Source: Prevotella sp. E9-3
Lineage (GTDB): Bacteria > Bacteroidota > Bacteroidia > Bacteroidales > Bacteroidaceae
Length of the DNA: 64,000 nt
NCBI RefSeq assembly: GCF_022024015.1
Contig: NZ_CP091786.1
Location: forward strand, 682,001-746,000
Reading direction: 5' to 3'
Shown: positions 16,926-25,880 of the stretch, in pieces
How positions within the stretch are numbered: position 1 is the first letter of the stretch
Layout of the letters: each line of letters starts with the position of its first letter
The notes under the pieces: generated by a model
Database searches by the model: none
What the model saw: only the letters and a program-made list of their open reading frames with translations
What the model was told of the DNA's origin: nothing
Translations under genes and position numbers: made by a program

Positions 16926-18626
16926 GTGAGCATACGTCATTATTTCCATATTCCAGAGAGTAAGTACTCGGCCATACAGATTTTGTGTTGGCTATGGCGA
17001 GTATGGAAAGGCAATCGCCTACAGGCTATACTCAATGCCACTATCGGACTGTTGGAAGTTGCTTTCAGTCTGGCTATGGTATGGGCCATGCAGCGGGCCA
17101 TTGATCTGGCTTCCGCAGGTATTGGCCTTTCAGCAGGAGAAGAGAAAGCAAGCAGTGGCGAACTGATTGCTGCTGTAGGGCTGATGGCTGCCATTACGCT
17201 ATGCGATTTTGCCTTGGGCATCTCTCGCGTATGGATTAAGAATATCTTAGGCATCAAGGCGCGTAACAATATGCAACAACTGATGCTGGCCAGACTGTTG
17301 CGCTCAGAATGGCGTGGGCGTGAGGCGATGCACTCAGGTGATGTTATCAACCGACTGGAAACTGATGTGAACCATGTGATTGATTTCCTCACCGAAACCT
17401 TACCTTCCACCCTTTCTACGCTGGCCATGTTTATTGGCGCTTTCTTCTATCTGATGCAGATGGACACCTGGTTGGCCATCATCACGGTTGGCATTCTGCC
17501 TGTGTTCGTCTTGGGAAGCAGGTTTTATGTTGCAAAGATGCGCCAGCTGAGTAGAAAGGTGCGCGAGAGTGATAGTTTTGTTCAGAGTCTGCTGACAGAA
17601 ACCATGCAGCATCGTATGCTTGTCAAGACAATGGAGGCCGACGAACTGATGCTTGACAGACTTGAGGGAACCCAGTCGGTATTGAGAGAACGGGTAAAAC
17701 AACGGACAATTTTCAGTGTTGCTTCTAATCTGTTTCTGAATACTGGCTTCTCTTTGGGTTATCTGATTGCTTTCCTTTGGGGATTGGTGCGCCTGAATAA
17801 TGGTACCATAACCTTTGGTGCCATGACTGCCTTTCTGCAGTTAGTGTATCGTATTCAAGGCCCTGCACGCAATCTGACGAAATTGGCTCCCGCTTTTGTG
17901 AATGTCTTTACTTCTGCTGAACGTCTCATGGAGTTGGAAGAAATCCCAGAAGAGGAACAGGGAAAAGCAATCATGTTGCCATCGCCATGCGGTGTCCGTT
18001 TCCGAGATGTGAGCTACAGTTATATGCCTGGTAATAGGACCGTTGTTCAGCATGCCGATTATGATTTCAAACCAGGTTCGTGTACTGCTATTCTTGGTGA
18101 AACGGGATCGGGAAAAACAACACTCATCAGGTTACTGCTCAGTTTGATTCACCCTCAACAAGGCGCTATCAGTATTTATTCTGCCTCAGCCGTTGGCGAA
18201 CAAATACTCTCACCCCTTCATCGGTGTAACTTTGTGTATGTGCCTCAAGGAAACACTTTGTTAAGTGGTACGCTGCGCGAAAACCTTTTGTTGGGTGCAC
18301 CGCAGGCTACTGACGAACAAATGCGTGAAGCCCTGCAAATGGCCTGTGCTCAATTTGTTGACGAACTGCCTGATGGACTTGATACTGTGTTTGCTGAACA
18401 GGGTGGGGGACTCTCGGAAGGACAGGCTCAGCGTATTGCAATAGCCAGAGCACTGTTGCGTCCGGGAAGTATTATTCTGTTGGATGAGGCAACAAGTGCT
18501 CTCGACCCATTGACTGAACGACAGCTACTTGATAATATTCTGCGTGGACAAAAGAAAACCGTTATCTTTGTAACCCACCGTCATGCTGTGACCGAATATT
18601 GCGACCAAACCATCTTTGTGAAATAA
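16926..18626 (+). CDS. ABC exporter, fused membrane and ATPase domains
   Basis: About 566 aa from the GTG at 16926 (MSIRHYFHIPESKYS). A TTG at 16902 is the alternative; no in-frame ATG exists before the first membrane helix. Six transmembrane helices occupy about 35-310. The nucleotide-binding domain contains Walker A GETGSGKTT, signature LSEGQAQR, Walker B IILLDEATSAL and the switch His in VTHRH. This is a half-transporter that would homodimerise (MsbA/lipid or drug exporter type); the substrate is unknown. It lies directly behind nadK. Confidence 0.88.
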   Translation: MSIRHYFHIPESKYSAIQILCWLWRVWKGNRLQAILNATIGLLEVAFSLAMVWAMQRAIDLASAGIGLSAGEEKASSGELIAAVGLMAAITLCDFALGISRVWIKNILGIKARNNMQQLMLARLLRSEWRGREAMHSGDVINRLETDVNHVIDFLTETLPSTLSTLAMFIGAFFYLMQMDTWLAIITVGILPVFVLGSRFYVAKMRQLSRKVRESDSFVQSLLTETMQHRMLVKTMEADELMLDRLEGTQSVLRERVKQRTIFSVASNLFLNTGFSLGYLIAFLWGLVRLNNGTITFGAMTAFLQLVYRIQGPARNLTKLAPAFVNVFTSAERLMELEEIPEEEQGKAIMLPSPCGVRFRDVSYSYMPGNRTVVQHADYDFKPGSCTAILGETGSGKTTLIRLLLSLIHPQQGAISIYSASAVGEQILSPLHRCNFVYVPQGNTLLSGTLRENLLLGAPQATDEQMREALQMACAQFVDELPDGLDTVFAEQGGGLSEGQAQRIAIARALLRPGSIILLDEATSALDPLTERQLLDNILRGQKKTVIFVTHRHAVTEYCDQTIFVK

Positions 18627-18636
18627 ATACTAAAAC

Positions 18637-18696
18637 AAATTTTGGCCATTATTTTTTGAATTTTGGCCAAAATTCAAAAAATAATGGCCAAAATTT
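18637..18696. repeat. Perfect 60-bp palindrome containing three GGCC cores at 21-bp spacing
   Basis: Left half 18637-18666 is the exact reverse complement of 18667-18696. GGCC cores fall at 18644, 18665 and 18686. The element starts 11 bases after the ABC exporter stop and lies in the 299-base gap before the convergent rhaD end; the rest of that gap holds the rhaD terminator and AT-rich sequence with no gene. The left flank TAAAACAAATT (18631-18641) is identical to that of the array at 3318. No T tract follows, so it is not a standard terminator. Confidence 0.95.
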
Positions 18697-18744
18697 AAAA
18701 TGATAGCTTTGCTGTAGATAAGCAAAAGCATAATTCTTGTCGTA

Positions 18745-18778
18745 TAAAAAAAGCCCTGGCGCTTCACAGCGGCAGGAC
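18745..18778 (-). terminator. Terminator of rhaD
   Basis: On the minus strand a hairpin (CCTG, G-G mismatch, CGCT arms around a short loop, 18757-18775) is followed by seven T (18746-18752). It is about 150 bases beyond the rhaD stop. Confidence 0.7.
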
Positions 18779-18925
18779 CTTTATTTATTAAATAGTAAGT
18801 AATAATGATTTTTTATATATGTGTATATAGTCAGTAGCTGTTTTTTAAAAAGATTTCCTATCTACGAGTGTCCGTATTATTATATATGTTTCAATTTGCT
18901 TTCAATTCTTTGACTTGCCTAAACC

Positions 18926-19735
18926 TTATCGAGGCAAGTTGAACGCACGTGTCATCTCTTTCATCTGTGCGTCACTCATACCTTCTGGTTCAAATCCCAT
19001 GCACTTGGCATTGATATAGATCTTTGCACTCTTCGAAAGTACGTCAATTTGGTCGAAGGCATCCATCACATCCTTGCCCTTAGCAAAAACACCATGCTTC
19101 TCCCACATCACCACATCGTAGTCTTCCAACTCTTTGAGGGTTGCATTGGCTAATTCGTTTGAGCCTGGAAGGGTATAGGGAACAATGCCTAATCCTAACG
19201 GACAGAATGCTTTTGTTTCAGGAATCATTGACCAGAGTATCTTTGTCAGAACATCCTTGCCAAGGAACTCACGCTTGTGACTCATAGCAACCAACTCGAT
19301 GGGATGGGTATGAACGGTAGCCTTATAGCCACTGCCTGTTTCAATCTGATGAGCATGTACTGTGAGGTGACTGGGAAGTTCGCTCGTAGGCATTACGGGA
19401 TTGTCTGCAATCATTACATAACTTGCACAATCGTCAAGAATACGAATGATACTACCATTTTCCATTGGCCAGCGAGCTAAGTCGCGCATGCGTTTGCCTG
19501 TTCCCTTGCAATAGAAATAGCATCCCTTCAATGCGGGAAGCGTAACGCCAATCTGCTTTACTTCGCTGATAGCAGGCAATTTCCGAATCTCATCGTCAAC
19601 GTACTCTGTAATGTTGACAGTGATATTGCCACCGTTACGCTCTGCCCAACCGTTTTGCCAAAGATAACCAGCTACTTCAGCTATTTTCTCTATCTCAGAC
19701 TTTAGTGCGGGACGACCTTCTAAAATACTTTTCAT
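18926..19735 (-). CDS. rhaD: L-rhamnulose-1-phosphate aldolase
   Basis: 269 aa, class II zinc aldolase (AraD/FucA fold), close in length to E. coli RhaD. It cleaves L-rhamnulose-1-phosphate to dihydroxyacetone phosphate and L-lactaldehyde. Zinc ligands H142 and H144 (VHTHPIEL) and H214 (WEKHGVF), and the catalytic Glu E119 (TSELPSHL) are present, as is the N-terminal NGGNIT loop. It lies about 12.5 kb from rhaA, alone on the minus strand, but shares promoter elements with rhaB. A lactaldehyde reductase is not in the window. Confidence 0.95.
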   Translation of the reverse strand: MKSILEGRPALKSEIEKIAEVAGYLWQNGWAERNGGNITVNITEYVDDEIRKLPAISEVKQIGVTLPALKGCYFYCKGTGKRMRDLARWPMENGSIIRILDDCASYVMIADNPVMPTSELPSHLTVHAHQIETGSGYKATVHTHPIELVAMSHKREFLGKDVLTKILWSMIPETKAFCPLGLGIVPYTLPGSNELANATLKELEDYDVVMWEKHGVFAKGKDVMDAFDQIDVLSKSAKIYINAKCMGFEPEGMSDAQMKEMTRAFNLPR

Positions 19736-19762
19736 TGTGTATTTCTATTTCTTTTTGCGCTG

Positions 19763-19827
19763 CAAAGTTAAACGTATTTTGGCATTCATATACGAATAAT
19801 TTGATTTTTCGCCTCCAATTTATGATT
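19763..19827 (-). promoter_or_regulatory. rhaD promoter with candidate AraC-type operator
   Basis: -7 box TAACTTTG (minus, 19763-19770). AATCAAAT (minus, 19799-19806) is exactly 28 bases upstream and AATCATAA (minus, 19820-19827) exactly 49 bases upstream. The two are direct repeats 21 bp apart, and AGGCGAAA precedes the proximal one much as AGGTGAAAT does at rhaB. Confidence 0.5.
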
Positions 19828-19874
19828 TTTTAATTGATTTAAGTCAATTAGTTGAAAAAGCATTTATAATTATG

Positions 19875-19904
19875 TTTGCGTGGAGAAAATATATTGTAAC
19901 TTTG
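19875..19904 (+). promoter_or_regulatory. Promoter of the 203-aa hypothetical gene
   Basis: TTTG (19875-19878), 18 bases, TAACTTTG (19897-19904). The ATG at 19910 is only 5 bases further on, predicting a leaderless or nearly leaderless mRNA. Confidence 0.65.
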
Positions 19905-19909
19905 CAGTC

Positions 19910-20521
19910 ATGAATGAAGTAAAGTGGAGCGAAAATATTATTCTGGCCGATGCAGAATATATAGATAAGGTGGCTTTCGACCTGATAGTGAATTTTGAGC
20001 GCATGTTGGGACGACGCATCCCGCCGGCTGATATGGCCCGATGGTTAGATTGTGTTGCTTTAGATGGCGGAATGCGCGAACTTCCACAAGCTGATGGCTC
20101 CACAGAACGTGTAAATGAGGTTCTGGCCGTCTTTATTCATGACAAACGCCATAGCTGTTTACACAATTTCGCTCCGTCCAATTATTCGGAAGAGTTGAAT
20201 GGTAAAGCTTTCAAGGATCATTTAGGCGAGTTTTCTATTAGCGCTTTGCCAGTAGAGGAAATGACCACGAAAGCTGATTTCTTTATTGATACCCTCCAAT
20301 TGGTTTGTGCCCAGTCAGATGTGAAACGCGTGATGGTGGTCGTATCTGATGAGTTGTATGATCGTGTGCGTCAGGCATTGCGAAATGTTGATGACGAGAA
20401 ACGAATCACGGTGTTTGGCATGCAGCCTCGTGAGGGCGGTAATTTCAGGCAGGAGATTCTGGGATATTCGTTGATGGCAGCTTTAGGCATCCGTTCAGAA
20501 GAAATATTGCAGAAGGCATAA
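19910..20521 (+). CDS. Conserved hypothetical protein, 203 aa
   Basis: I do not recognise a family. The product is soluble, without signal peptide or membrane segments, with an alpha/beta look: IILADAEYIDKVAFDLIVNFERMLGRRIPPADMARW split by helices, then VLAVFIHD, VKRVMVVVSDELYDRV and KRITVFGMQP as likely beta-strands. The start at 19910 (MNEVKWSEN) is chosen over an in-frame GTG at 19880, which lies between the promoter elements. It is followed 76 bases later by nhaD on the same strand, so the two may share a transcript. Confidence 0.75.
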   Translation: MNEVKWSENIILADAEYIDKVAFDLIVNFERMLGRRIPPADMARWLDCVALDGGMRELPQADGSTERVNEVLAVFIHDKRHSCLHNFAPSNYSEELNGKAFKDHLGEFSISALPVEEMTTKADFFIDTLQLVCAQSDVKRVMVVVSDELYDRVRQALRNVDDEKRITVFGMQPREGGNFRQEILGYSLMAALGIRSEEILQKA

Positions 20522-20597
20522 AGTATGAAACCTGATAGATGATACGACCAAAATTATTCATTACATATATTAAAAATCTAAGGTAAAAAGAGAAAAA

Positions 20598-21929
20598 ATG
20601 GCTACATTGACAATCTTTATTGTTGCGGTCTTCGTGATTGGCTATCTGTGTATAGCATTGGAGAGCGTTACCGAGATCAACAAGGCGGCAATAGCCCTGT
20701 TGATGTGTGTGGGGTGCTGGACACTTTTAATGGTGTCACCTGGTATGTATTATCCTGAGATAGCCTCAGGCGAGGTGGTTCATCATATCAGTGAAGTGAT
20801 TGAACATCACCTGGGAGACGCTGCTGGTACGCTGTTCTTCTTGATGGGTGCGATGACCATTGTTGAGATTGTTGATTCTAATGGCGGCTTCAACTTCGTA
20901 CGTGATACCTTAAAGACACGTTCAAAGCGGAAACTGCTGTGGCGTGTGGCTTTTATGACCTTCTTCCTTTCAGCCATTCTTGACAATCTGACCACTTCGA
21001 TTGTGATGATTATGGTGCTTCGTAAATTGGTACAGAGCCGTGAGGAGCGTCTTATCTATGCTGCGCTGATTGTTATCTCTGCTAATTCTGGTGGTGCTTT
21101 CTCACCTATCGGTGATGTGACTACAATTATGCTATGGATTAAAGGCGTTATCACTACACAGGGCGTGTTAAGCGAGATTTTTGTTCCTTCACTTGTTTCA
21201 ATGCTCGTTCCTGCCTTCATCCTTCAGTATTCGCTCAATGGAAAGTTCGATAAAGATCAGAATTTGCAGGTGGCTGAAGTAAGTGCTTTTACGAAGAAAG
21301 AGCGTAATATCATTTTCTGGTTGGGAGTAGGCGGTCTGATTTTTGTACCCATTTTCAAGACCATAACCCATTTACCTCCGTTTATGGGTATTCTTCTGGT
21401 TCTTGGTGTGCTATGGACAACTACCGAGATTTTCCATCATAATATTTCAGAAGAAGACACCATGGCCAAGCGCGTGAGCGACCTGCTGTCTAAAATAGAC
21501 CTCTCAACCATTATGTTCTTCCTTGGCATCCTGATGGCTGTAGCCGTTCTGCAGGAAGTAGGAGTGTTGACAGCTATGGGTGAAGGACTGAATGAAGCGT
21601 TTGCCGGAAATTACTATTTGGTGAACGGCATTATCGGTATTCTTTCTTCTATCGTTGACAATGTGCCTTTGGTGGCAGGATGCATGGGCATGTATCCCGT
21701 GGCTGCTGAAGGAGCTATGGCTATTGATGGTATCTTCTGGCAGTTGTTGGCTTACTGTGCTGGTGTGGGTGGCTCAATGCTGATTATTGGCTCTGCTGCT
21801 GGTGTGGTTGTCATGGGATTGGAGAAGATTACCTTCGGCTGGTACATGAAGAAAATTACCTGGATTGCTTTCGTTGGCTATCTGGCAGGTATTGCCTGCT
21901 ATTGGGTAGAGAGAGCAATTTTCTTCTAA
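20598..21929 (+). CDS. nhaD: NhaD-type Na+/H+ antiporter
   Basis: 443 aa, about 11-12 transmembrane helices, IT superfamily. Family-typical stretches are ESVTEINKAAIALLM near residue 23, FFLMGAMTIVEIVDSNGGF, SAILDNLTTSIVM, ISANSGGAFSPIGDVTT and SSIVDNVPLVAGCMGMY. The paired LDNLTT and VDNVPL segments are the ion-site hairpins of this fold. It exports Na+ or Li+ in exchange for protons. ArsB/CitM-like transporters share the fold, but the motifs fit NhaD. Confidence 0.88.
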   Translation: MATLTIFIVAVFVIGYLCIALESVTEINKAAIALLMCVGCWTLLMVSPGMYYPEIASGEVVHHISEVIEHHLGDAAGTLFFLMGAMTIVEIVDSNGGFNFVRDTLKTRSKRKLLWRVAFMTFFLSAILDNLTTSIVMIMVLRKLVQSREERLIYAALIVISANSGGAFSPIGDVTTIMLWIKGVITTQGVLSEIFVPSLVSMLVPAFILQYSLNGKFDKDQNLQVAEVSAFTKKERNIIFWLGVGGLIFVPIFKTITHLPPFMGILLVLGVLWTTTEIFHHNISEEDTMAKRVSDLLSKIDLSTIMFFLGILMAVAVLQEVGVLTAMGEGLNEAFAGNYYLVNGIIGILSSIVDNVPLVAGCMGMYPVAAEGAMAIDGIFWQLLAYCAGVGGSMLIIGSAAGVVVMGLEKITFGWYMKKITWIAFVGYLAGIACYWVERAIFF

Positions 21930-21933
21930 ATAA

Positions 21934-22101
21934 ATTGAGAGGTGAGAATTGAGAGTTGAGAGGCTTTTTTAATTGAGAGTTGAGAGTTGAGAATTGAGAG
22001 GTATGATTAGTTTTGCTTCGAGTACTTACCATAGTCATAAGTAATCATACCTCTCAATTCTCACCTCTCAATTCTCACCTCTCAATTCTCAATTCTCAAC
22101 T
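21934..22101. repeat. Heptanucleotide repeats in inverted arrangement between convergent genes
   Basis: The left block (21934-22010) is built from 7-mers of the type GAGAATT, GAGAGTT and GAGAGGT. The right block (22042-22101) is the complement. GAATTGAGAGGTATGATTA (21991-22009) pairs exactly with 22042-22060 and the match continues with few mismatches. It directly abuts the araC-type stop at 22103 and could act as a bidirectional terminator. Confidence 0.85.
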
Positions 22102-22102
22102 C

Positions 22103-22981
22103 TTACTGGTTCCTTAGTTCGCTTGGTCGTCGCCCGGTTTTAATTTTGAACTTAGCCGAGAAATAGTCTGGTGATTCAAAATTCAACTGGTAGGCAATTT
22201 CCTTAATACTCATATCAGTAGTGGTGAGCAGTTCCTTGGCACGCTGAAGGCGCAAGTCTTGCTGATAGACAGCAGGAGAGAATCCCGTATGTTCCTTGAA
22301 TAGCTTGCGGAAGTTACTATAGCTAACGCCAAGTTCTTCAGCCACCTGTTGGATGGTGAGCGGACTCTCTAAGGCTTCGCGGATGCGCAAGCGGGCTCTG
22401 TTGATCATGTCCACATGTGCCTGGTTGCGTGACATTAGTTGAATGTTGCGTTCCAGTGAGTACATCATGCCAATCAGATGATTGACAATTCCCGCCATCA
22501 GTTGTTGAGAATAGGCGGCCTCTTGTAAAGCGGCCTCGTAAGCTTGTTTGTAGAGGGTAACAATACTATCGGAGAATCCAATATGGTAGATGGGCTTTTG
22601 TGGCGAAAGAAAGCCATGCGTCACACGGTCGTCCATGTTCTTGCCTTTAAATCCAATCCAATAACTCTTCCATCCCGTATTTTTTGATGGATGGTAAGTA
22701 TGCCATTCGCCGGGGAAAAGAAGGTACATGTCTCCCTCATGGAGTTTGGTCTCTTTGGTCGATGCACTACGAAAAACACCTTCGCCTTCGGAAATGTAGA
22801 GTATTTGATACTCGTTTAGGCAACGGCCTTTTTCAATATCGAAGAAGTAACCATCTGCATGGCCTTTGGTGGGATAGGAATCACCAGGCTGAATCTCTTC
22901 ATAGCCGATGGTAGTAACGGTTAGGCCCCAGAGCATGTCGCGCTCATTAGCCAACATATATTTACTTTTTTGAATAGACAT
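22103..22981 (-). CDS. AraC-family transcriptional regulator
   Basis: 292 aa. The N-terminal cupin-like sensor spans about 35-130 (QILYISEGEGVFRS, GDMYLLFPGEWHTYHP). The C-terminal double helix-turn-helix spans about 190-290 (LTIQQVAEELGVSYSNFRKLFKEHTG and IKEIAYQLNFESPDYFSAKFK). The sensor resembles sugar-responsive AraC/RhaR types, so it is a candidate for the rhamnose activator. However, its gene lies 38 bases behind the sensor kinase gene on the same strand, so it may belong to that unit instead. Neither link is proven by the sequence. Confidence 0.9.
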   Translation of the reverse strand: MSIQKSKYMLANERDMLWGLTVTTIGYEEIQPGDSYPTKGHADGYFFDIEKGRCLNEYQILYISEGEGVFRSASTKETKLHEGDMYLLFPGEWHTYHPSKNTGWKSYWIGFKGKNMDDRVTHGFLSPQKPIYHIGFSDSIVTLYKQAYEAALQEAAYSQQLMAGIVNHLIGMMYSLERNIQLMSRNQAHVDMINRARLRIREALESPLTIQQVAEELGVSYSNFRKLFKEHTGFSPAVYQQDLRLQRAKELLTTTDMSIKEIAYQLNFESPDYFSAKFKIKTGRRPSELRNQ

Positions 22982-23019
22982 GATGGTTTATTAATGGCTA
23001 TTATGTTGTAATTATTCTA

Positions 23020-25866
23020 TCATATATTACTTGTATCTTGGGCAACTAATTGGCTTGTTTCGCAGGGAATCCAAATCCAGAAAGTTGAACCATGACCTTC
23101 ACCTTCACTAGTAACGCCAATGCGTCCGCCACAGCGGTCGGCAATACTCTTACAGATACTGAGCCCAAGACCAGTACCCTGTACGAAATCATTCAGTTTG
23201 ACGAAACGGTCAAAGACTGCTTTTTGCTTGTCTTTGGGAATACCTGCTCCCGTGTCCTCACAGTACATGTAGATGCCTGTGGAGGTTTCTCCATTGTCGC
23301 TCCGCTTGTTCTCCTCGCAACGATAGCCCACCTTGATATGACCTTCGTGGGTATATTTCACTGCATTGGTGGTGAAATTGGTGATAACCTGTTGCAGGCG
23401 GCCTTTGTCCAGATGCGTGGGGAATGATTTATAGGGATTGTCAACGATGAACTCTACGCCTGGCTCTTGCACGCGTTGGGCAAGAGTCTGACAGATGTCA
23501 TTGAAGGCAATGGCAAAGTCAACATCTTCGGCCTCAATAGACAGTGGCCCTTGATTCATGTTAGATGCCTCAATAATGTCATTAATCAGTCGGATGAGCA
23601 TGTCGCAGTTGTTACGTATGATTCTCATGAATTCGCGACGTTCCTCAGTCGTGTCAATAACCTGCAGCAGGTCACTAAAACCTACGATGGCATTCAGAGG
23701 CGTACGTATTTCGTGAGTCATGTTGGCAAGGAACACACTCTTCAGCTTTCCGGAATCCTCCGCACGACTGGTTTCCTGACGCAATTTCTCCTGCGTCTCC
23801 ATCAGTTCGGTGACGTCGCGGACTATTCCGAAATGTCCCGTTAATTGTCCTTTTTCATCGTGCATGGGAATACCGCTGATGGCAATCCATTGAGGGTCGG
23901 GGTTCACAGGCGATCTTCTGAAATGAAGGGTGATATTGAAGTTCTCATCAGTACCAACCATGTTTCCGAAAGTAGTCATTGCCAGTGCTCGCTGCTCTTC
24001 AAAGATATTATTGATAAACTCCTCGAAGGTCAGTGTGAACTCATTCTTCTGCAGCGTTCGCGAGAAGTGAAGTTTCTTTTCAGTGAGACTGGAATTCCAT
24101 ACCCACATATTACTGTTTTCCAACAGATATCTGAGCTCACGTTCATATTTTGTTCGCTTCTCATTGGAGACACGCAGTTCTTTTTCCTGATTGTATAGCT
24201 CCATATACATGGCACGTTCGGCAGTAATGTCGCGTGCAGTGACCACGTAATACAATAGCTCGCCATTTTCGTAGGTTGGAAGAATTCTAACCTCAATGTA
24301 TCTGTCGATGCCAAGATCGGGATAATACATGTGTTGACAGGCATGCAGGTGGTGGGAACTTGACGGGTCGAAGTCGCCTTTGAAGAGTGGCGCGTCTTGA
24401 AGTCTTACGGTGTGGAAGAATGAGTCTTCGCTGGCCTCGTCATAGCCAGACAACTTTCGCATGTTGGCGTTCAGGGCAATGAGGCATCCATCCTTGTCGT
24501 AGAACGACATGGCTACGAGTGTCGTTTCGAAAATTTTCTGGAAACGGTTCGATAGCTCTCGTGCCTTTTCTTCCTCTTCATGCTCGTGAGTGACATCTTT
24601 CAGTGTGCTAACTATGTATCTTACTTGTCCAGAACTGTCTTTCTCGCTCAATAAGTGGCCGGTAATATATATCCAACGGGGTTCGTCGGGATTGTCCTGA
24701 TAGAAAGACCTCCAGCGCATGTTCATTTCATAAGTCTTTAACTCTCCTTTCTTGATGAGGTTGATGTTTTTTAGAATCTCTTCTCTGTCGTCGGGATGGA
24801 TATGATCTTTCAGCTGTTGGAAGTTGATACCTCCTTCTGGTAGCATGCTTCCATGTGTGTTTATAATCTTGTCATTTACCAAGTCGTATTCCATCACATC
24901 GTAGTCACTCTGCAACAGAGCCAGTTGCATCATGTGGTGCAATTCCTCCGTCTCTCTATTGGCATGATCTTCTTTTTTATGTAGCTTACGATTGATATAG
25001 ACAAGACCAATCACGAAGAGTATAAGAAGGATGGTGCTGAACAATACGGTGTAGGGCAGATTGTTCTTGGCCTCTTCTGGATGAAACCATTTCTGCCTTA
25101 GTTGATACAGTTCACCATTCTGGTCCATACGAGCGTAGTAGTCATCAATGAGGTCGATAAGTTCTTTGTCATGGGCCACGAAATGAAATTCTCCAACAAT
25201 GATGGATAGTGGACTGAGCACGATACTGTCTGTTAGTCCCAACTGATGAATACTCCATTTCAATGGCTCATCACCTCCTAACATATAGTATCGTTCACCG
25301 GAAGATACCATCCTGAATGCTTCTTTTGGCAAAACCGTCTCAAATGCACTGTCTGGTCTCAGTTCTTTCAATGTCTTGATACCCGCATGGTCATATTCTC
25401 CTACCACAAGCTTCTCGGCATTCTTCAGTTGACCTAATGTTTCAATAGGAGTAGCATTGATATTCGTTGCCACTTTCAAACGGTAATAGTCCAATATGGA
25501 GCGCGAGGTGTAGCAAGGCTGTTGATGAGGCACGAATACTGGGTCTATAATCAAGTCGGCTTCCCCTTTTTCAAACCAGTATGTGGCCTGATAGTTCTCT
25601 TTTGTCGTGAGGATGTACGGTATCTCCATCTTGTCAAGTATTGCTTTGATAAGCTCGTTCAGGAATCCGTCGGGTTCACCATCCTTGTTCAGAAACTCGT
25701 AAGGAGGGAAATCACGATTGGTCAGAACCACCAATGGCTTTTGCTCCGGATATCTGTCCCTTGGGTGTGCTTTCGTTTCAGTAGTTACCAAACATAGAAA
25801 ACAGAGTAAGATGATACAGATATATATTCCTTGTACCTTGTTCTTTATAGGTGATAATTCTTTCAT
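23020..25866 (-). CDS. Sensor histidine kinase with periplasmic solute-binding domain and PAS domains
   Basis: 948 aa. N-terminal signal/membrane segment (17-33); bacterial extracellular solute-binding type 3 domain about 45-265 (FPPYEFLNKDGEPDGFLNEL); membrane segment about 272-292; then three PAS-like units and HisKA with phospho-acceptor H718 (NMTHEIRTPLN). The HATPase follows with N box (TNAVKYT), EDTGAGI and GTGLGLSI. It should sense a small periplasmic ligand, perhaps an amino acid. There is no receiver domain and no response regulator in the window. It is transcribed 14 bases behind a paralogue of the same layout. Confidence 0.9.
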   Translation of the reverse strand: MKELSPIKNKVQGIYICIILLCFLCLVTTETKAHPRDRYPEQKPLVVLTNRDFPPYEFLNKDGEPDGFLNELIKAILDKMEIPYILTTKENYQATYWFEKGEADLIIDPVFVPHQQPCYTSRSILDYYRLKVATNINATPIETLGQLKNAEKLVVGEYDHAGIKTLKELRPDSAFETVLPKEAFRMVSSGERYYMLGGDEPLKWSIHQLGLTDSIVLSPLSIIVGEFHFVAHDKELIDLIDDYYARMDQNGELYQLRQKWFHPEEAKNNLPYTVLFSTILLILFVIGLVYINRKLHKKEDHANRETEELHHMMQLALLQSDYDVMEYDLVNDKIINTHGSMLPEGGINFQQLKDHIHPDDREEILKNINLIKKGELKTYEMNMRWRSFYQDNPDEPRWIYITGHLLSEKDSSGQVRYIVSTLKDVTHEHEEEEKARELSNRFQKIFETTLVAMSFYDKDGCLIALNANMRKLSGYDEASEDSFFHTVRLQDAPLFKGDFDPSSSHHLHACQHMYYPDLGIDRYIEVRILPTYENGELLYYVVTARDITAERAMYMELYNQEKELRVSNEKRTKYERELRYLLENSNMWVWNSSLTEKKLHFSRTLQKNEFTLTFEEFINNIFEEQRALAMTTFGNMVGTDENFNITLHFRRSPVNPDPQWIAISGIPMHDEKGQLTGHFGIVRDVTELMETQEKLRQETSRAEDSGKLKSVFLANMTHEIRTPLNAIVGFSDLLQVIDTTEERREFMRIIRNNCDMLIRLINDIIEASNMNQGPLSIEAEDVDFAIAFNDICQTLAQRVQEPGVEFIVDNPYKSFPTHLDKGRLQQVITNFTTNAVKYTHEGHIKVGYRCEENKRSDNGETSTGIYMYCEDTGAGIPKDKQKAVFDRFVKLNDFVQGTGLGLSICKSIADRCGGRIGVTSEGEGHGSTFWIWIPCETSQLVAQDTSNI

Positions 25867-25880
25867 TCCGTTCTTACTGT

